Counted from the first letter of the stretch, positions 1-5,514 are shown. The stretch is DNA of 6,398 nt from CAUZSN01 sp963582345 (GCA_963582345.1 CAUZSN010000144.1:1-6398); one strand, 5' to 3'. Program-made: numbers and translations. The notes: generated by a model not told the origin, from the sequence alone.

Positions 1-381
1 GGGGTCGTCATTCGGGTTTTCACAAGTAGTGACGGCAAGCACCGCAATCGCCCCCGGCAGACCTTTCGAGGTCAGCGTTGTGCCGTCGATCGGATCAACG
101 GCGATTGCCATGGGGATGGATCCCGCATGCCAAGAGCCTAGTTTTTCATCTGTAAAAATCCCCGGGGCCTCGTCTTTGCGACCTTCGCCAATCCGCACCA
201 GCCCCTTGCAGTCGATAAGTTGAAACATTCCGCGGATGGCATCCGCAGCGGCAGCGTCAGCGTTCTCTTTATCCCCTTTGCCAAACCACTTCCATGCGGA
301 CAGTGCAGCATTCTCTGTACAGCGGACAAGGTCTAGATCAATAGCACGTTCCGGATCATGGCGCAGTACGGGCATTTGCAT
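1..381 (-). CDS. glpX: Class II fructose-1,6-bisphosphatase (GlpX family), N-terminal part, truncated by window edge
   Basis: Hydrolyses fructose-1,6-bisphosphate to fructose-6-phosphate in the cytoplasm, the committed step of gluconeogenesis; some family members also cleave sedoheptulose-1,7-bisphosphate. The 127 visible residues start MQMPVLRHDPERAIDLDLVR and show the family landmarks in order: a WKWFGKGDKENAD segment (about 30-42), GEGRKDEAP (about 65-73) and AVDPIDGT (about 94-101). These supply the acidic metal ligands in E. coli GlpX. The usual GEGEIDEAP is GEGRKDEAP here. Family proteins run to about 320-340 residues, so some 200 residues including the rest of the active site lie outside the window. 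An alternative start is the second ATG two codons later (373-375); neither has a clear Shine-Dalgarno site. The gene lies 83 bp downstream of the aldolase gene on the same strand with no terminator seen between, so co-transcription is likely. Family assignment is firm; substrate range is inference. Confidence 0.9.
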   Translation of the reverse strand, partial: MQMPVLRHDPERAIDLDLVRCTENAALSAWKWFGKGDKENADAAAADAIRGMFQLIDCKGLVRIGEGRKDEAPGIFTDEKLGSWHAGSIPMAIAVDPIDGTTLTSKGLPGAIAVLAVTTCENPNDDP

Positions 382-464
382 TTGTTCTGTGATAGGCTGT
401 CATAGGTTGCAGTAGGTGCTCAAAACAATTGTGTATAACCAAACAATACTCTGCGGACCTCACT

Positions 465-1517
465 TCAGGCAATCGTGACCTGTGGATCGAGATAAACACT
501 TTGAATCGCTTGTAGCAGTTTGACCCCGTCGGCCATGGGTCGCTGGAACGCTTTTCGACCGCTGATCAGGCCTGTACCTCCAGCTCGTTTGTTAATTACC
601 GCGGTACGAACGGCCTGAGCGAAATCTCCTGCCCCACTGGAAGCACCGCCTGAGTTGATTAAGCCACACCGACCCATGTAACAGTTGGCGACTTGGTAAC
701 GACACAGGTCGATCGGATGGTCGGTCGTCAACTGATCGTAGACTAGTGGTGAAGTCTTGCCGAATTTAAGCGCCGAAAATCCACCGTTGTTCTCTGGCTG
801 CTTCTGTTTGATAATATCGGCTTGTAGAGTCACGCCTAAATGATTTGCCTGACCCGTCAGGTCGGCTGACATGTGGAAGTCTTTGTCCGTTTTGAAATCG
901 CTGTTACGCAGATAACACCACAACACAGTCGCCATACCGAGTTCATGAGCGTTCTGGAAGGTTTCTGACACCTCGACGATTTGCCGATTTGACTCGGCCG
1001 AGCCAAAGTAGATCGTTGCACCGACCGCTGCCGCGCCCATTTCGTAGGCTTGTTCCACTCGTCCAAACATGATCTGGTCGAACTTGTTCGGGTAGGTCAG
1101 TAGTTCGTTATGGTTTACTTTGACGATGAACGGAATTTTGTGCGCGTACTTTCGGGCAACGGCTCCCAAGACGCCGAAGGTGGAAGCCACCGCATTGCAG
1201 CCACCCTCGATTGCCAGGTTGACGATGTTTTCGGGGTCAAAGTATGTGGGATTGGGAGCAAAAGATGCCCCTGCCGAGTGCTCTATTCCTTGATCGACCG
1301 GCAGTATGGACACGTAGCCGGTATCTTTTAATCGCCCGTGACTGAACAGACGTTTCAGGTTTACCAATACTCGCAAATTGCGATCACTGGGCAAGAAAAT
1401 GCGATCAACAAAATCAGGCGAGGGCAAATGTAAGGATTTGTTAGGAATTCCCTCGCAATGATGGTTAAGCAAGGACTCGGCCTCATCGCCTAATAGTTCG
1501 GCGAGCGTCTCTGTCAT
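465..1517 (-). CDS. fbaB: Class I fructose-bisphosphate aldolase, DhnA/FbaB type
   Basis: Cytoplasmic Schiff-base aldolase that reversibly cleaves fructose-1,6-bisphosphate into dihydroxyacetone phosphate and glyceraldehyde-3-phosphate. From the ATG at 1517 the protein has 350 residues, matching the E. coli FbaB length as I recall it, and it is collinear with that protein from MTETLAELLG to YLDPQVTIA. Visible family motifs are SILPVDQGIEHSAG (about 70-83), VKVNHNELLTYPN (about 132-144), GATIYFGS (about 166-173), SADLTGQANHLG (about 217-228), ADIIKQK (233-239), whose Lys237 is the probable Schiff-base lysine, and CYMGRCGLINSGG (about 279-291). An in-frame ATG at 1673 would add 52 residues, but that stretch has no family similarity and spans the putative promoter. 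The 1517 start has an AAGGA-type ribosome site about 10 bases upstream. It is the first gene of a likely fbaB-glpX operon. A perfect 10-bp inverted repeat sits directly in front of the ribosome site. Confidence 0.95.
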   Translation of the reverse strand: MTETLAELLGDEAESLLNHHCEGIPNKSLHLPSPDFVDRIFLPSDRNLRVLVNLKRLFSHGRLKDTGYVSILPVDQGIEHSAGASFAPNPTYFDPENIVNLAIEGGCNAVASTFGVLGAVARKYAHKIPFIVKVNHNELLTYPNKFDQIMFGRVEQAYEMGAAAVGATIYFGSAESNRQIVEVSETFQNAHELGMATVLWCYLRNSDFKTDKDFHMSADLTGQANHLGVTLQADIIKQKQPENNGGFSALKFGKTSPLVYDQLTTDHPIDLCRYQVANCYMGRCGLINSGGASSGAGDFAQAVRTAVINKRAGGTGLISGRKAFQRPMADGVKLLQAIQSVYLDPQVTIA

Positions 1518-1522
1518 GAGTT

Positions 1523-1530
1523 CTTTCCTT
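1523..1530 (-). promoter_or_regulatory. Ribosome binding site of the aldolase gene
   Basis: On the minus strand the bases before the ATG at 1517 read AGAAGGAAAGAACTC, giving a purine-rich AAGGAAAG core a few bases upstream of the start. This supports the 350-residue start over the longer in-frame ATG at 1673. The 3' arm of the 1535-1560 inverted repeat ends only a few bases before it, so a leader hairpin could affect access to this site. Confidence 0.6.
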
Positions 1531-1534
1531 CTAG

Positions 1535-1560
1535 ATCGAAACCGTGATTCCGGTTTCGAT
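1535..1560. repeat. Perfect 10-bp inverted repeat in the aldolase leader
   Basis: ATCGAAACCG at 1535-1544 and its exact reverse complement CGGTTTCGAT at 1551-1560 are separated by six bases. The repeat lies 17 bp upstream of the aldolase ATG, inside the likely 5' leader and next to the ribosome site. It could be a DNA operator read as a dimer site or an RNA stem with a 6-nt loop; no U-tract follows on the minus strand, so a terminator is unlikely. Confidence 0.7.
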
Positions 1561-1601
1561 GTCGATCCGAATATGTGTGTGTTGCGATATCTTAAAATCT
1601 C

Positions 1602-1631
1602 ATTGTATTCTCTGGATCCCGCTGGAAGCAA
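1602..1631 (-). promoter_or_regulatory. Candidate promoter for the fbaB-glpX unit
   Basis: On the minus strand TTGCTT (1626-1631) is followed after 18 bases by TACAAT (1602-1607), a 5/6 match to the sigma-70 -10 hexamer with a weak -35. Transcription would start near 1595 and give a leader of about 78 nt carrying the 1535-1560 inverted repeat. Found by eye; a guess until start sites are mapped. Confidence 0.35.
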
Positions 1632-1640
1632 CGAAATCTG

Positions 1641-1666
1641 ATCACAAACTCTGTTCTGTTTGTGAT
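1641..1666. repeat. Perfect 9-bp inverted repeat between divergent candidate promoters
   Basis: ATCACAAAC (1641-1649) and GTTTGTGAT (1658-1666) are exact reverse complements separated by eight bases. The right arm overlaps the candidate -35 of the plus-strand gene, and the left arm lies 10 bp from the candidate -35 of the aldolase promoter. This is the usual position of a regulator site shared by divergent genes. The arms point the opposite way to the E. coli CRP consensus, so it is not a CRP box. Confidence 0.6.
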
Positions 1667-1688
1667 GTGTCATCAGCTGGCGTAAGAT
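1660..1688 (+). promoter_or_regulatory. Candidate promoter for the 107-residue hypothetical gene
   Basis: TTGTGA (1660-1665) and TAAGAT (1683-1688) are separated by exactly 17 bases, each matching four of six positions of the sigma-70 consensus. Transcription would start near 1695, about 40 nt before the ATG at 1734. The -35 lies inside the right arm of the inverted repeat at 1641-1666. Confidence 0.3.
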
Positions 1689-1733
1689 GCGTAGTTAGAT
1701 CCTTATGTATGTCCGCAACGAGTAACAATCAGA

Positions 1734-2057
1734 ATGAGCACGAATAGGCCTTTGGCCACCTTCGATTACGAACCCGGCCAATTTGACGACGTTTTGGAAT
1801 TTCTAAAGAGGACTCGCAGTGAATTACGCATGCTGCGCATGGTGCGTGTGTGGAGAAATCGGTTGCAGATTTTCGATATCAACGGAGATTTGTTTGAAAT
1901 TCAGGGACTCGGATTTCTCGATGCCGAGATCATTCCGGTGCTGGATGCCGTTAACACAGCGTACAAGCGTGAACTGATTCACAATGAGACGAGCGAGGAC
2001 TACAAACAATTCAAAACCGGCCGTCGCTACACATGGGCCAACGATCGAGTAATGTAG
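1734..2057 (+). CDS. Hypothetical protein, 107 residues, not recognised
   Basis: I do not recognise this protein. It begins MSTNRPLATFDYEPGQFDDV and is a soluble, charged protein with no signal peptide or membrane segment. Residues about 20-35 (EFLKRTRSELRMLRMV) and 65-83 look helical. The middle (about 38-60, with RLQIFDINGDLFEIQGLGF) has an alternating hydrophobic pattern typical of beta strands. The C-terminus is rich in charged and aromatic residues (SEDYKQFKTGRRYTWANDR). It is the best open frame here on either strand and uses ordinary codons, but has no clear Shine-Dalgarno site. It is divergent from the aldolase gene and converges on the helix-turn-helix pair with a 33-bp gap. Function unknown; a product restricted to related bacteria is plausible. 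Confidence 0.6.
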   Translation: MSTNRPLATFDYEPGQFDDVLEFLKRTRSELRMLRMVRVWRNRLQIFDINGDLFEIQGLGFLDAEIIPVLDAVNTAYKRELIHNETSEDYKQFKTGRRYTWANDRVM

Positions 2058-2068
2058 GGCACGTCGAC

Positions 2069-2091
2069 GGCCAATTGTCCGACCGTTGGCC
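2069..2091. terminator. Hairpin between convergent genes, possible bidirectional terminator
   Basis: GGCCAA (2069-2074) pairs perfectly with TTGGCC (2086-2091) around an 11-nt loop. It fills the short gap between the stop of the plus-strand hypothetical gene (2057) and the stop of the minus-strand helix-turn-helix gene (2091). There is no T-run on either side, so it is at best a weak intrinsic terminator. Confidence 0.35.
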
Positions 2092-2321
2092 TATCCGGGT
2101 CCATGCCCGTAAATGTGCTGAATTGGCGTCCTATGGCCCCAAGTAATCTCGTCGATACTGACGCCGAAAACCGACGCAATCCTTTGACGCTCCGTGGGAC
2201 TAGGCGTCCAACGGCCCAGGATGATTGCCATCAATCGCGTGTTCTCCAAGCCTGAACGTGCTGCCAATTCGTCGATCGAAATCTGCTGCTTGTCGCAGAG
2301 TTCGGCCACGCTGGTTGTCAT
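2091..2321 (-). CDS. Small XRE-like helix-turn-helix protein, downstream paralogue
   Basis: A 76-residue protein beginning MTTSVAELCDKQQISIDELA. Residues about 14-52 follow the five-helix XRE/Cro pattern: ISIDELAARSGLENTRLMAI, a turn at GRWTPSP (about 33-39), then ERQRIASVFGVSIDEITWGH. The usual XRE 'G...Ps' turn after the recognition helix is the GRWTPSP motif. Sequence-specific DNA binding is the likely role. About 24 of 60 residues match the upstream neighbour in a gap-free hand alignment, with GRWTPSP, ER, FGV and WGH all identical. The ATG at 2321 overlaps the neighbour's stop as ATGA, implying translational coupling; a GAGGG ribosome site lies inside the neighbour's last codons. An in-frame ATG at 2390 would run deep into the neighbour and is unlikely. 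No toxin or enzyme domain is attached. Target unknown. Confidence 0.75.
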   Translation of the reverse strand: MTTSVAELCDKQQISIDELAARSGLENTRLMAIILGRWTPSPTERQRIASVFGVSIDEITWGHRTPIQHIYGHGPG

Positions 2322-2578
2322 GGTTGCATTCCCTCGTTCATTCCGAATTGCCGGTAGCGGATGTTCCGCGGGTCCATCGTATGGCCCCAACTGACATCGT
2401 CGACGGTCACTCCAAACGCTTCGGCAACCTTCTTACGTTCGGCCGGGCTGGGCGTCCAGCGGCCGACGGCAATCGCCTCAATTCGCTCCGGCTGTAGGTT
2501 CGCCAGTTCGGCGACGTCCTCTACCGTAAAACCGGTTTCCTCGAACAAAAGATCAACGGTTGTTACTCGTGGCGGCAT
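2318..2578 (-). CDS. Small XRE-like helix-turn-helix protein, upstream paralogue
   Basis: An 86-residue protein beginning MPPRVTTVDLLFEETGFTVE. The helix-turn-helix runs through TVEDVAELANLQPERIEAIA (about 18-37), GRWTPSP (about 39-45) and ERKKVAEAFGVTVDDVSWGH (about 47-66), followed by a basic, polar tail of about 20 residues. It is a likely DNA-binding protein, paralogous to the downstream gene and joined to it by a 4-bp ATGA overlap. The start at 2578 is chosen because the paralogues align only from just after it. A longer in-frame ATG at 2752 would add 58 residues unlike the paralogue and would begin inside a promoter-like sequence. No strong Shine-Dalgarno site precedes 2578. A perfect 9-bp inverted repeat at 2622-2648 lies upstream and could be an autoregulatory site. 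It might instead be an antitoxin-like or sigma-accessory protein; nothing in the sequence decides this. Confidence 0.75.
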   Translation of the reverse strand: MPPRVTTVDLLFEETGFTVEDVAELANLQPERIEAIAVGRWTPSPAERKKVAEAFGVTVDDVSWGHTMDPRNIRYRQFGMNEGMQP

Positions 2579-2621
2579 CGAGATCGGATTCAATTCGGTC
2601 AAAAAAGCATGGCATTCGATG

Positions 2622-2648
2622 AACTGTTGCTCGAAACACGCAACAGTT
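2622..2648. repeat. Perfect 9-bp inverted repeat upstream of the helix-turn-helix pair
   Basis: AACTGTTGC (2622-2630) and GCAACAGTT (2640-2648) are exact reverse complements with a 9-bp spacer, 43 bp upstream of the ATG at 2578. Half sites about 18 bp apart, nearly two helical turns, would suit a dimeric helix-turn-helix regulator. Inside the predicted leader it could also form an RNA stem. Confidence 0.65.
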
Positions 2649-2725
2649 TGGGAGGGAATTCGGAGATATTTGCACAGATGAATTGATTTTCGATGAATTA
2701 GTCCTGCCCTGTGCCAAGTAATCAG

Positions 2726-2754
2726 ATTATGTGATGAGCAGTTCAGATTCACAA
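2726..2754 (-). promoter_or_regulatory. Candidate promoter for the helix-turn-helix pair
   Basis: On the minus strand TTGTGA (2749-2754) is followed after 17 bases by CATAAT (2726-2731), a 5/6 match to the -10 consensus. Transcription would start near 2719 and give a leader of about 140 nt containing the 2622-2648 inverted repeat. The same TTGYGA-N17-CATAAT layout recurs before the oxidoreductase genes. Confidence 0.45.
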
Positions 2755-3144
2755 GACTGCTTCAACCGGTGGGCGAGCGTGAGTTTTTTGATTGTTCTTA
2801 ACTCCTTATGTGAAAATACTTTGAGAAAGATAATTCGGAGCCAGGCAGGAAAAGGCTTTTTAGGTTGCCTGTGTTCGCTAAGATTACCTAGTAGAACTCG
2901 ATTCGAGCCGACGTTCAAAATTTATCGCATAGGAAAGCGTCGATCGAGTTTCTGGATGCCTTGAGTTACCTTCGTGGATGGACGGGTTGAACGGCAATGT
3001 GTACGGTTGGTCTCGTTAGAGGTTCCAATACGTGATTTGTCCGAGGCTTTCAGCGCCAGTAATGCCAAGTCGATTGCGAGGTTTCTAGCGGCGACCTTGA
3101 ATTGTCTTTGATGAAGGTCCGTGCTGGTGGCGCATTGAGTTTCA

Positions 3145-3159
3145 GTCAGTGCCACTGAC
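3145..3159. repeat. 15-bp operator-like palindrome
   Basis: GTCAGTG (3145-3151) and CACTGAC (3153-3159) are perfect 7-bp arms around one central base. With no loop it cannot be an RNA hairpin of this size, so a dimeric protein site is the better reading. It is about 300 bp upstream of the oxidoreductase start, far for a simple repressor. Confidence 0.45.
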
Positions 3160-3197
3160 GATGTGCCCTCGCTTTTCAAGGTATCCAAATTTTAACC

Positions 3198-3236
3198 AAA
3201 TTACACAGTCTCCGTATTGCTTATGATGTGTAATTT
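3198..3236. repeat. A+T-rich 10-bp inverted repeat followed by T-tracts, terminator-like
   Basis: AAATTACACA (3198-3207) and TGTGTAATTT (3227-3236) are perfect arms around a 19-nt loop. On the plus strand the second arm runs directly into two T-rich tracts (to about 3248). The arrangement resembles an intrinsic terminator with a weak, A+T-rich stem, yet no plus-strand gene ends nearby. It could close an unseen small RNA or isolate the oxidoreductase promoter from upstream transcription. Confidence 0.45.
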
Positions 3237-3364
3237 TTTAATTTTTTCTTACGTAGTCTACTTATGGGTCGAAATAAAAGTAGTTCAATTTGCGTTGGTC
3301 ATCTAACCAAAGGTGTTCAACTTCACTAAAGTGACTCTAGGTCAAGTTGCATTCGATCACGGGA

Positions 3365-3393
3365 TTGCGAGAATTAGTTCAAGCTGACATAAT
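3365..3393 (+). promoter_or_regulatory. Candidate promoter for the oxidoreductase operon
   Basis: TTGCGA (3365-3370) and CATAAT (3388-3393) are spaced by exactly 17 bases; the -10 matches five of six consensus positions and the -35 four of six. Transcription would start near 3400 and give a leader of about 58 nt. The short palindrome TCACT-AA-AGTGA (3323-3334) and its flanking CAACTT/AAGTTG arms lie just upstream of the -35. Confidence 0.45.
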
Positions 3394-3440
3394 TAGCTCC
3401 TTAGTAAATGCAACGAGGGGCGTATTTCCTAGGCTGATAT

Positions 3441-3446
3441 AGGGAG
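3441..3446 (+). promoter_or_regulatory. Ribosome binding site of the alpha-gamma subunit gene
   Basis: AGGGAG lies 11 bases before the ATG at 3458, a slightly long but workable spacing. It supports 3458 as the start, as does the position of the conserved DGAEAV motif about 32 residues in. Confidence 0.5.
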
Positions 3447-3457
3447 TTTGTGCATTC

Positions 3458-5458
3458 ATGGCAGTTGGCACGGTCGACCAAATCACTGATGTGCCTGTGA
3501 GTGAAGAGGTTGAACGGAAATTTGAATACCCCGGAATCCCGACGACGTGTGACGGTGCCGAGGCCGTCGTATGGGTCGAAACCAAGATCAGTCAAGGGTC
3601 GGGTGCGTACCCGATCACTAGTTCGACCACGATGGGTGGTGGTTTCAATTATGCTGTCCAGAATGGCATACCAAATCTATGGGGTGATCAACTTGTTTTC
3701 TTCGAGCCTGAAAGCGAGCACTCGGCAGCGACATTCTGTGAGGGCTTTGCGGCCGCTGGCGGCCGCGCGACCAACTTCACGTCGGGTCAGGGTCTGGTGT
3801 TGATGAAGGAAGTCCTGTACACGATTGCTGGCAAACGTTTGCCTGTCGTGTTCAACATCGGGGCACGCGCATTGACCAGCCAGGGACTGAACGTTCATGC
3901 GGGGCATGATGACGTGATGAGTGTTGCAGATTGCGGATGGGGTATCCTGTTTGCACGTAATGCTCAAGAAGCGGGCGATTTGTGCTTGATTTCCCGCCGC
4001 GCAGCAGAAATCTCGTGCACTCCGTTCTTCAACGTTCAGGACGGCTTTCTGACAACCCATACTGTTGAATCCGTCAAATTGATGGAATCGGATTTCATGA
4101 AGGAATTTGTCGGCAATCCGGAAGACCGTCTCTTAAATTTAATGGATACGGCCAACCCGATGATGTCTGGCGTAGTGCAAAATCAGGACTCGTATATGAA
4201 GGGGAAAATCGCCCAGCGGTGGTATTACGATCAGGTCGCGCCGGCGCTGGAGGATACATTTGAGTTGTTTTATCGCAAGACTGGCCGGAAGTACGGGTTC
4301 CTCGGTGCGTATCGGTGTGAAGATGCCGAATACATTCTTGTCGGAGCCGGTTCCTATATGGAGACCGCTCAAATCACGATCGATTTTCTGCGCGAGGAAA
4401 AAGGGATCAAGGCCGGGTGTCTGAACATCTATTGTTTCCGGCCGTTCCCGGCGAAACAAATTGTGGATGTTTTGAAGAACTGTAAAGCATTCACCGTTAT
4501 TGAAAGAATGGACGACCCACTTTCGACGACTGGCAACCACATCACCCGCGAAATCAAAGCCGCCTTTTGCGATGGGCTGACCGGTCAGAACGGTTTGGAG
4601 AAGATTGACCGCATACCGCCCATTTATCACGGGGCGGCTGGATTGGGCAGCCGTGATGTTCGCGCTGGCGACATCATCGCCATATATGACAACATGATTC
4701 ACGACAGTCAGGATTTCTTCGTAGTTGGTATCAAGCATACTCTGGCCCTGGAAGTCAAAGAAGATCCCGACCTCCGGCCTCCCGGTGCGTTCTCGATGCG
4801 AGGTCATTCCGTGGGCGGTTTTGGTTCGGTCACCTCAAATAAAGTCATCGCGACAATCGGCGGCCAAGTCTTCGGCAGGGATGTCCAGGCTTATCCCAAG
4901 TACGGCTCCGAGAAGAAAGGATTGCCCACAACCTATTATTTGACGGTTGCCGATTCGCATATCTACTCCCACAGTGAGTTGGAGCACGTCGATCTGGTGG
5001 TGTTGAACGACACCGAGGCCCTAGCCAGCGGGCATCCATTAAACGGCACGGTGAAGGGCGGATCGATCTTCATGCAAAGTCATTTCACTGAACCGCGGGA
5101 TGTGTGGCAGCGAATTCCACAGCAGCAGAAGAAGATTATTCAGGACACGAAACTGCGGGTTTATTTCGCGGACATGGTGAAAATCGCCCGCGAAGTTGCT
5201 TCGGTGGCCGATCTGGAAATGCGAATGCAGGGCATCGTGTTGTTGGGGGCTTTCTTGAAGCTGACTCCCTATGCCAAGGAAAGCGGCATGAGGGACGAAG
5301 ATGTGTACGCGGGTGTCGAAAAAGCGCTGAAGAAGTATTTCGGCAAACGAGGCGAACAGGTTGTCCAGGACAACCTGACATGCGTGAAACGCGGCTATAG
5401 CGAAATGCAAGAGATTCCGCAGACGGTCATCCACGCCGGAAACGGACAAGCCGGCTAG
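3458..5458 (+). CDS. Pyruvate:ferredoxin (2-oxoacid:acceptor) oxidoreductase, fused alpha-gamma subunit
   Basis: With the next gene it should form a thiamine-diphosphate enzyme interconverting pyruvate plus CoA with acetyl-CoA, CO2 and two reducing equivalents on ferredoxin or flavodoxin. The 666 residues cover domains I-III of one-chain enzymes such as D. africanus PFOR. Domain I (about 30-220) has DGAEAVVWVET, YPITSSTTMG (canonical YPITPSS; the substrate threonine is kept, the proline is serine), EPESEHSA with the probable cofactor-activating Glu87, NFTSGQGLVLM and GARAL with the substrate arginine. Domain II (about 290-410) has YILVGAGSYMETA and FRPFPAKQI. Domain III, the gamma part (about 447-650), has MRGHSVGGFGSVTSNKVIA, YPKYGSEKKGLPTTYYL and DTEALASGHPLNG. 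The protein has no iron-sulfur motif and stops where domain IV would begin. The beta gene follows after 101 bp. Pyruvate is the likely substrate, but another 2-oxoacid is possible. Confidence 0.92.
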   Translation: MAVGTVDQITDVPVSEEVERKFEYPGIPTTCDGAEAVVWVETKISQGSGAYPITSSTTMGGGFNYAVQNGIPNLWGDQLVFFEPESEHSAATFCEGFAAAGGRATNFTSGQGLVLMKEVLYTIAGKRLPVVFNIGARALTSQGLNVHAGHDDVMSVADCGWGILFARNAQEAGDLCLISRRAAEISCTPFFNVQDGFLTTHTVESVKLMESDFMKEFVGNPEDRLLNLMDTANPMMSGVVQNQDSYMKGKIAQRWYYDQVAPALEDTFELFYRKTGRKYGFLGAYRCEDAEYILVGAGSYMETAQITIDFLREEKGIKAGCLNIYCFRPFPAKQIVDVLKNCKAFTVIERMDDPLSTTGNHITREIKAAFCDGLTGQNGLEKIDRIPPIYHGAAGLGSRDVRAGDIIAIYDNMIHDSQDFFVVGIKHTLALEVKEDPDLRPPGAFSMRGHSVGGFGSVTSNKVIATIGGQVFGRDVQAYPKYGSEKKGLPTTYYLTVADSHIYSHSELEHVDLVVLNDTEALASGHPLNGTVKGGSIFMQSHFTEPRDVWQRIPQQQKKIIQDTKLRVYFADMVKIAREVASVADLEMRMQGIVLLGAFLKLTPYAKESGMRDEDVYAGVEKALKKYFGKRGEQVVQDNLTCVKRGYSEMQEIPQTVIHAGNGQAG

Positions 5459-5514
5459 TCAACAGGCAGGCCGGGAAGACCACCAGAAATTTTGCGGGGA
5501 TGTTACAACGATCA

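Larger units (their letters stand above)
2755..3364. other. Intergenic stretch without a convincing gene, rich in dyad symmetry
   Basis: About 600 bp between the helix-turn-helix promoter and the oxidoreductase promoter. Open frames of 63-88 codons exist on both strands, but their translations are low-complexity, lack recognisable domains and have no ribosome sites. The stretch carries several perfect symmetries: CAGGCA/TGCCTG at 2842-2871 enclosing AAAAG-G-CTTTT; CTCGA-T-TCGAG at 2897-2907; GTCAGTG-C-CACTGAC at 3145-3159; AAATTACACA/TGTGTAATTT at 3198-3236; and TCACT-AA-AGTGA at 3323-3334, nested within CAACTT/AAGTTG (3318-3349). The part after 3180 is visibly A+T-rich. It may hold operators, a small RNA or a decayed gene; the sequence alone does not say. 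Confidence 0.5.

Noticed and set aside
1641..1666. CRP/FNR-type binding site
   Set aside because: The half sites face the wrong way (ATCACA...TGTGAT rather than TGTGA...TCACA) and the spacing differs.
1518..1673. 52-residue N-terminal extension of the aldolase from the ATG at 1673
   Set aside because: The extension has no family similarity, covers the inverted repeat and the candidate promoter, and the 1517 start has a good ribosome site and gives the family's usual length.
2091..2578. Toxin-antitoxin pair
   Set aside because: Both genes encode the same kind of DNA-binding protein; no toxin-like partner is adjacent, and the 107-residue protein on the other strand resembles no toxin I know.
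2579..2752. 58-residue N-terminal extension of the upstream helix-turn-helix protein
   Set aside because: It does not match the paralogue, begins inside a promoter-like sequence and spans a perfect inverted repeat; the 2578 start fits the fold.
2731..2964. 77-codon open frame on the plus strand
   Set aside because: It begins inside the candidate promoter of the helix-turn-helix genes, lacks a ribosome site and shows no domain or coding-like composition.
2922..3188. 88-codon open frame on the minus strand
   Set aside because: The translation is rich in Ser, Thr, Ala and Arg without a recognisable domain, has no clear ribosome site and contains the 15-bp palindrome; probably chance.
4139..4807. 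222-codon open frame opposite the alpha-gamma gene
   Set aside because: It is a frame mirror of a strongly conserved enzyme gene; the plus-strand motifs explain the sequence fully.
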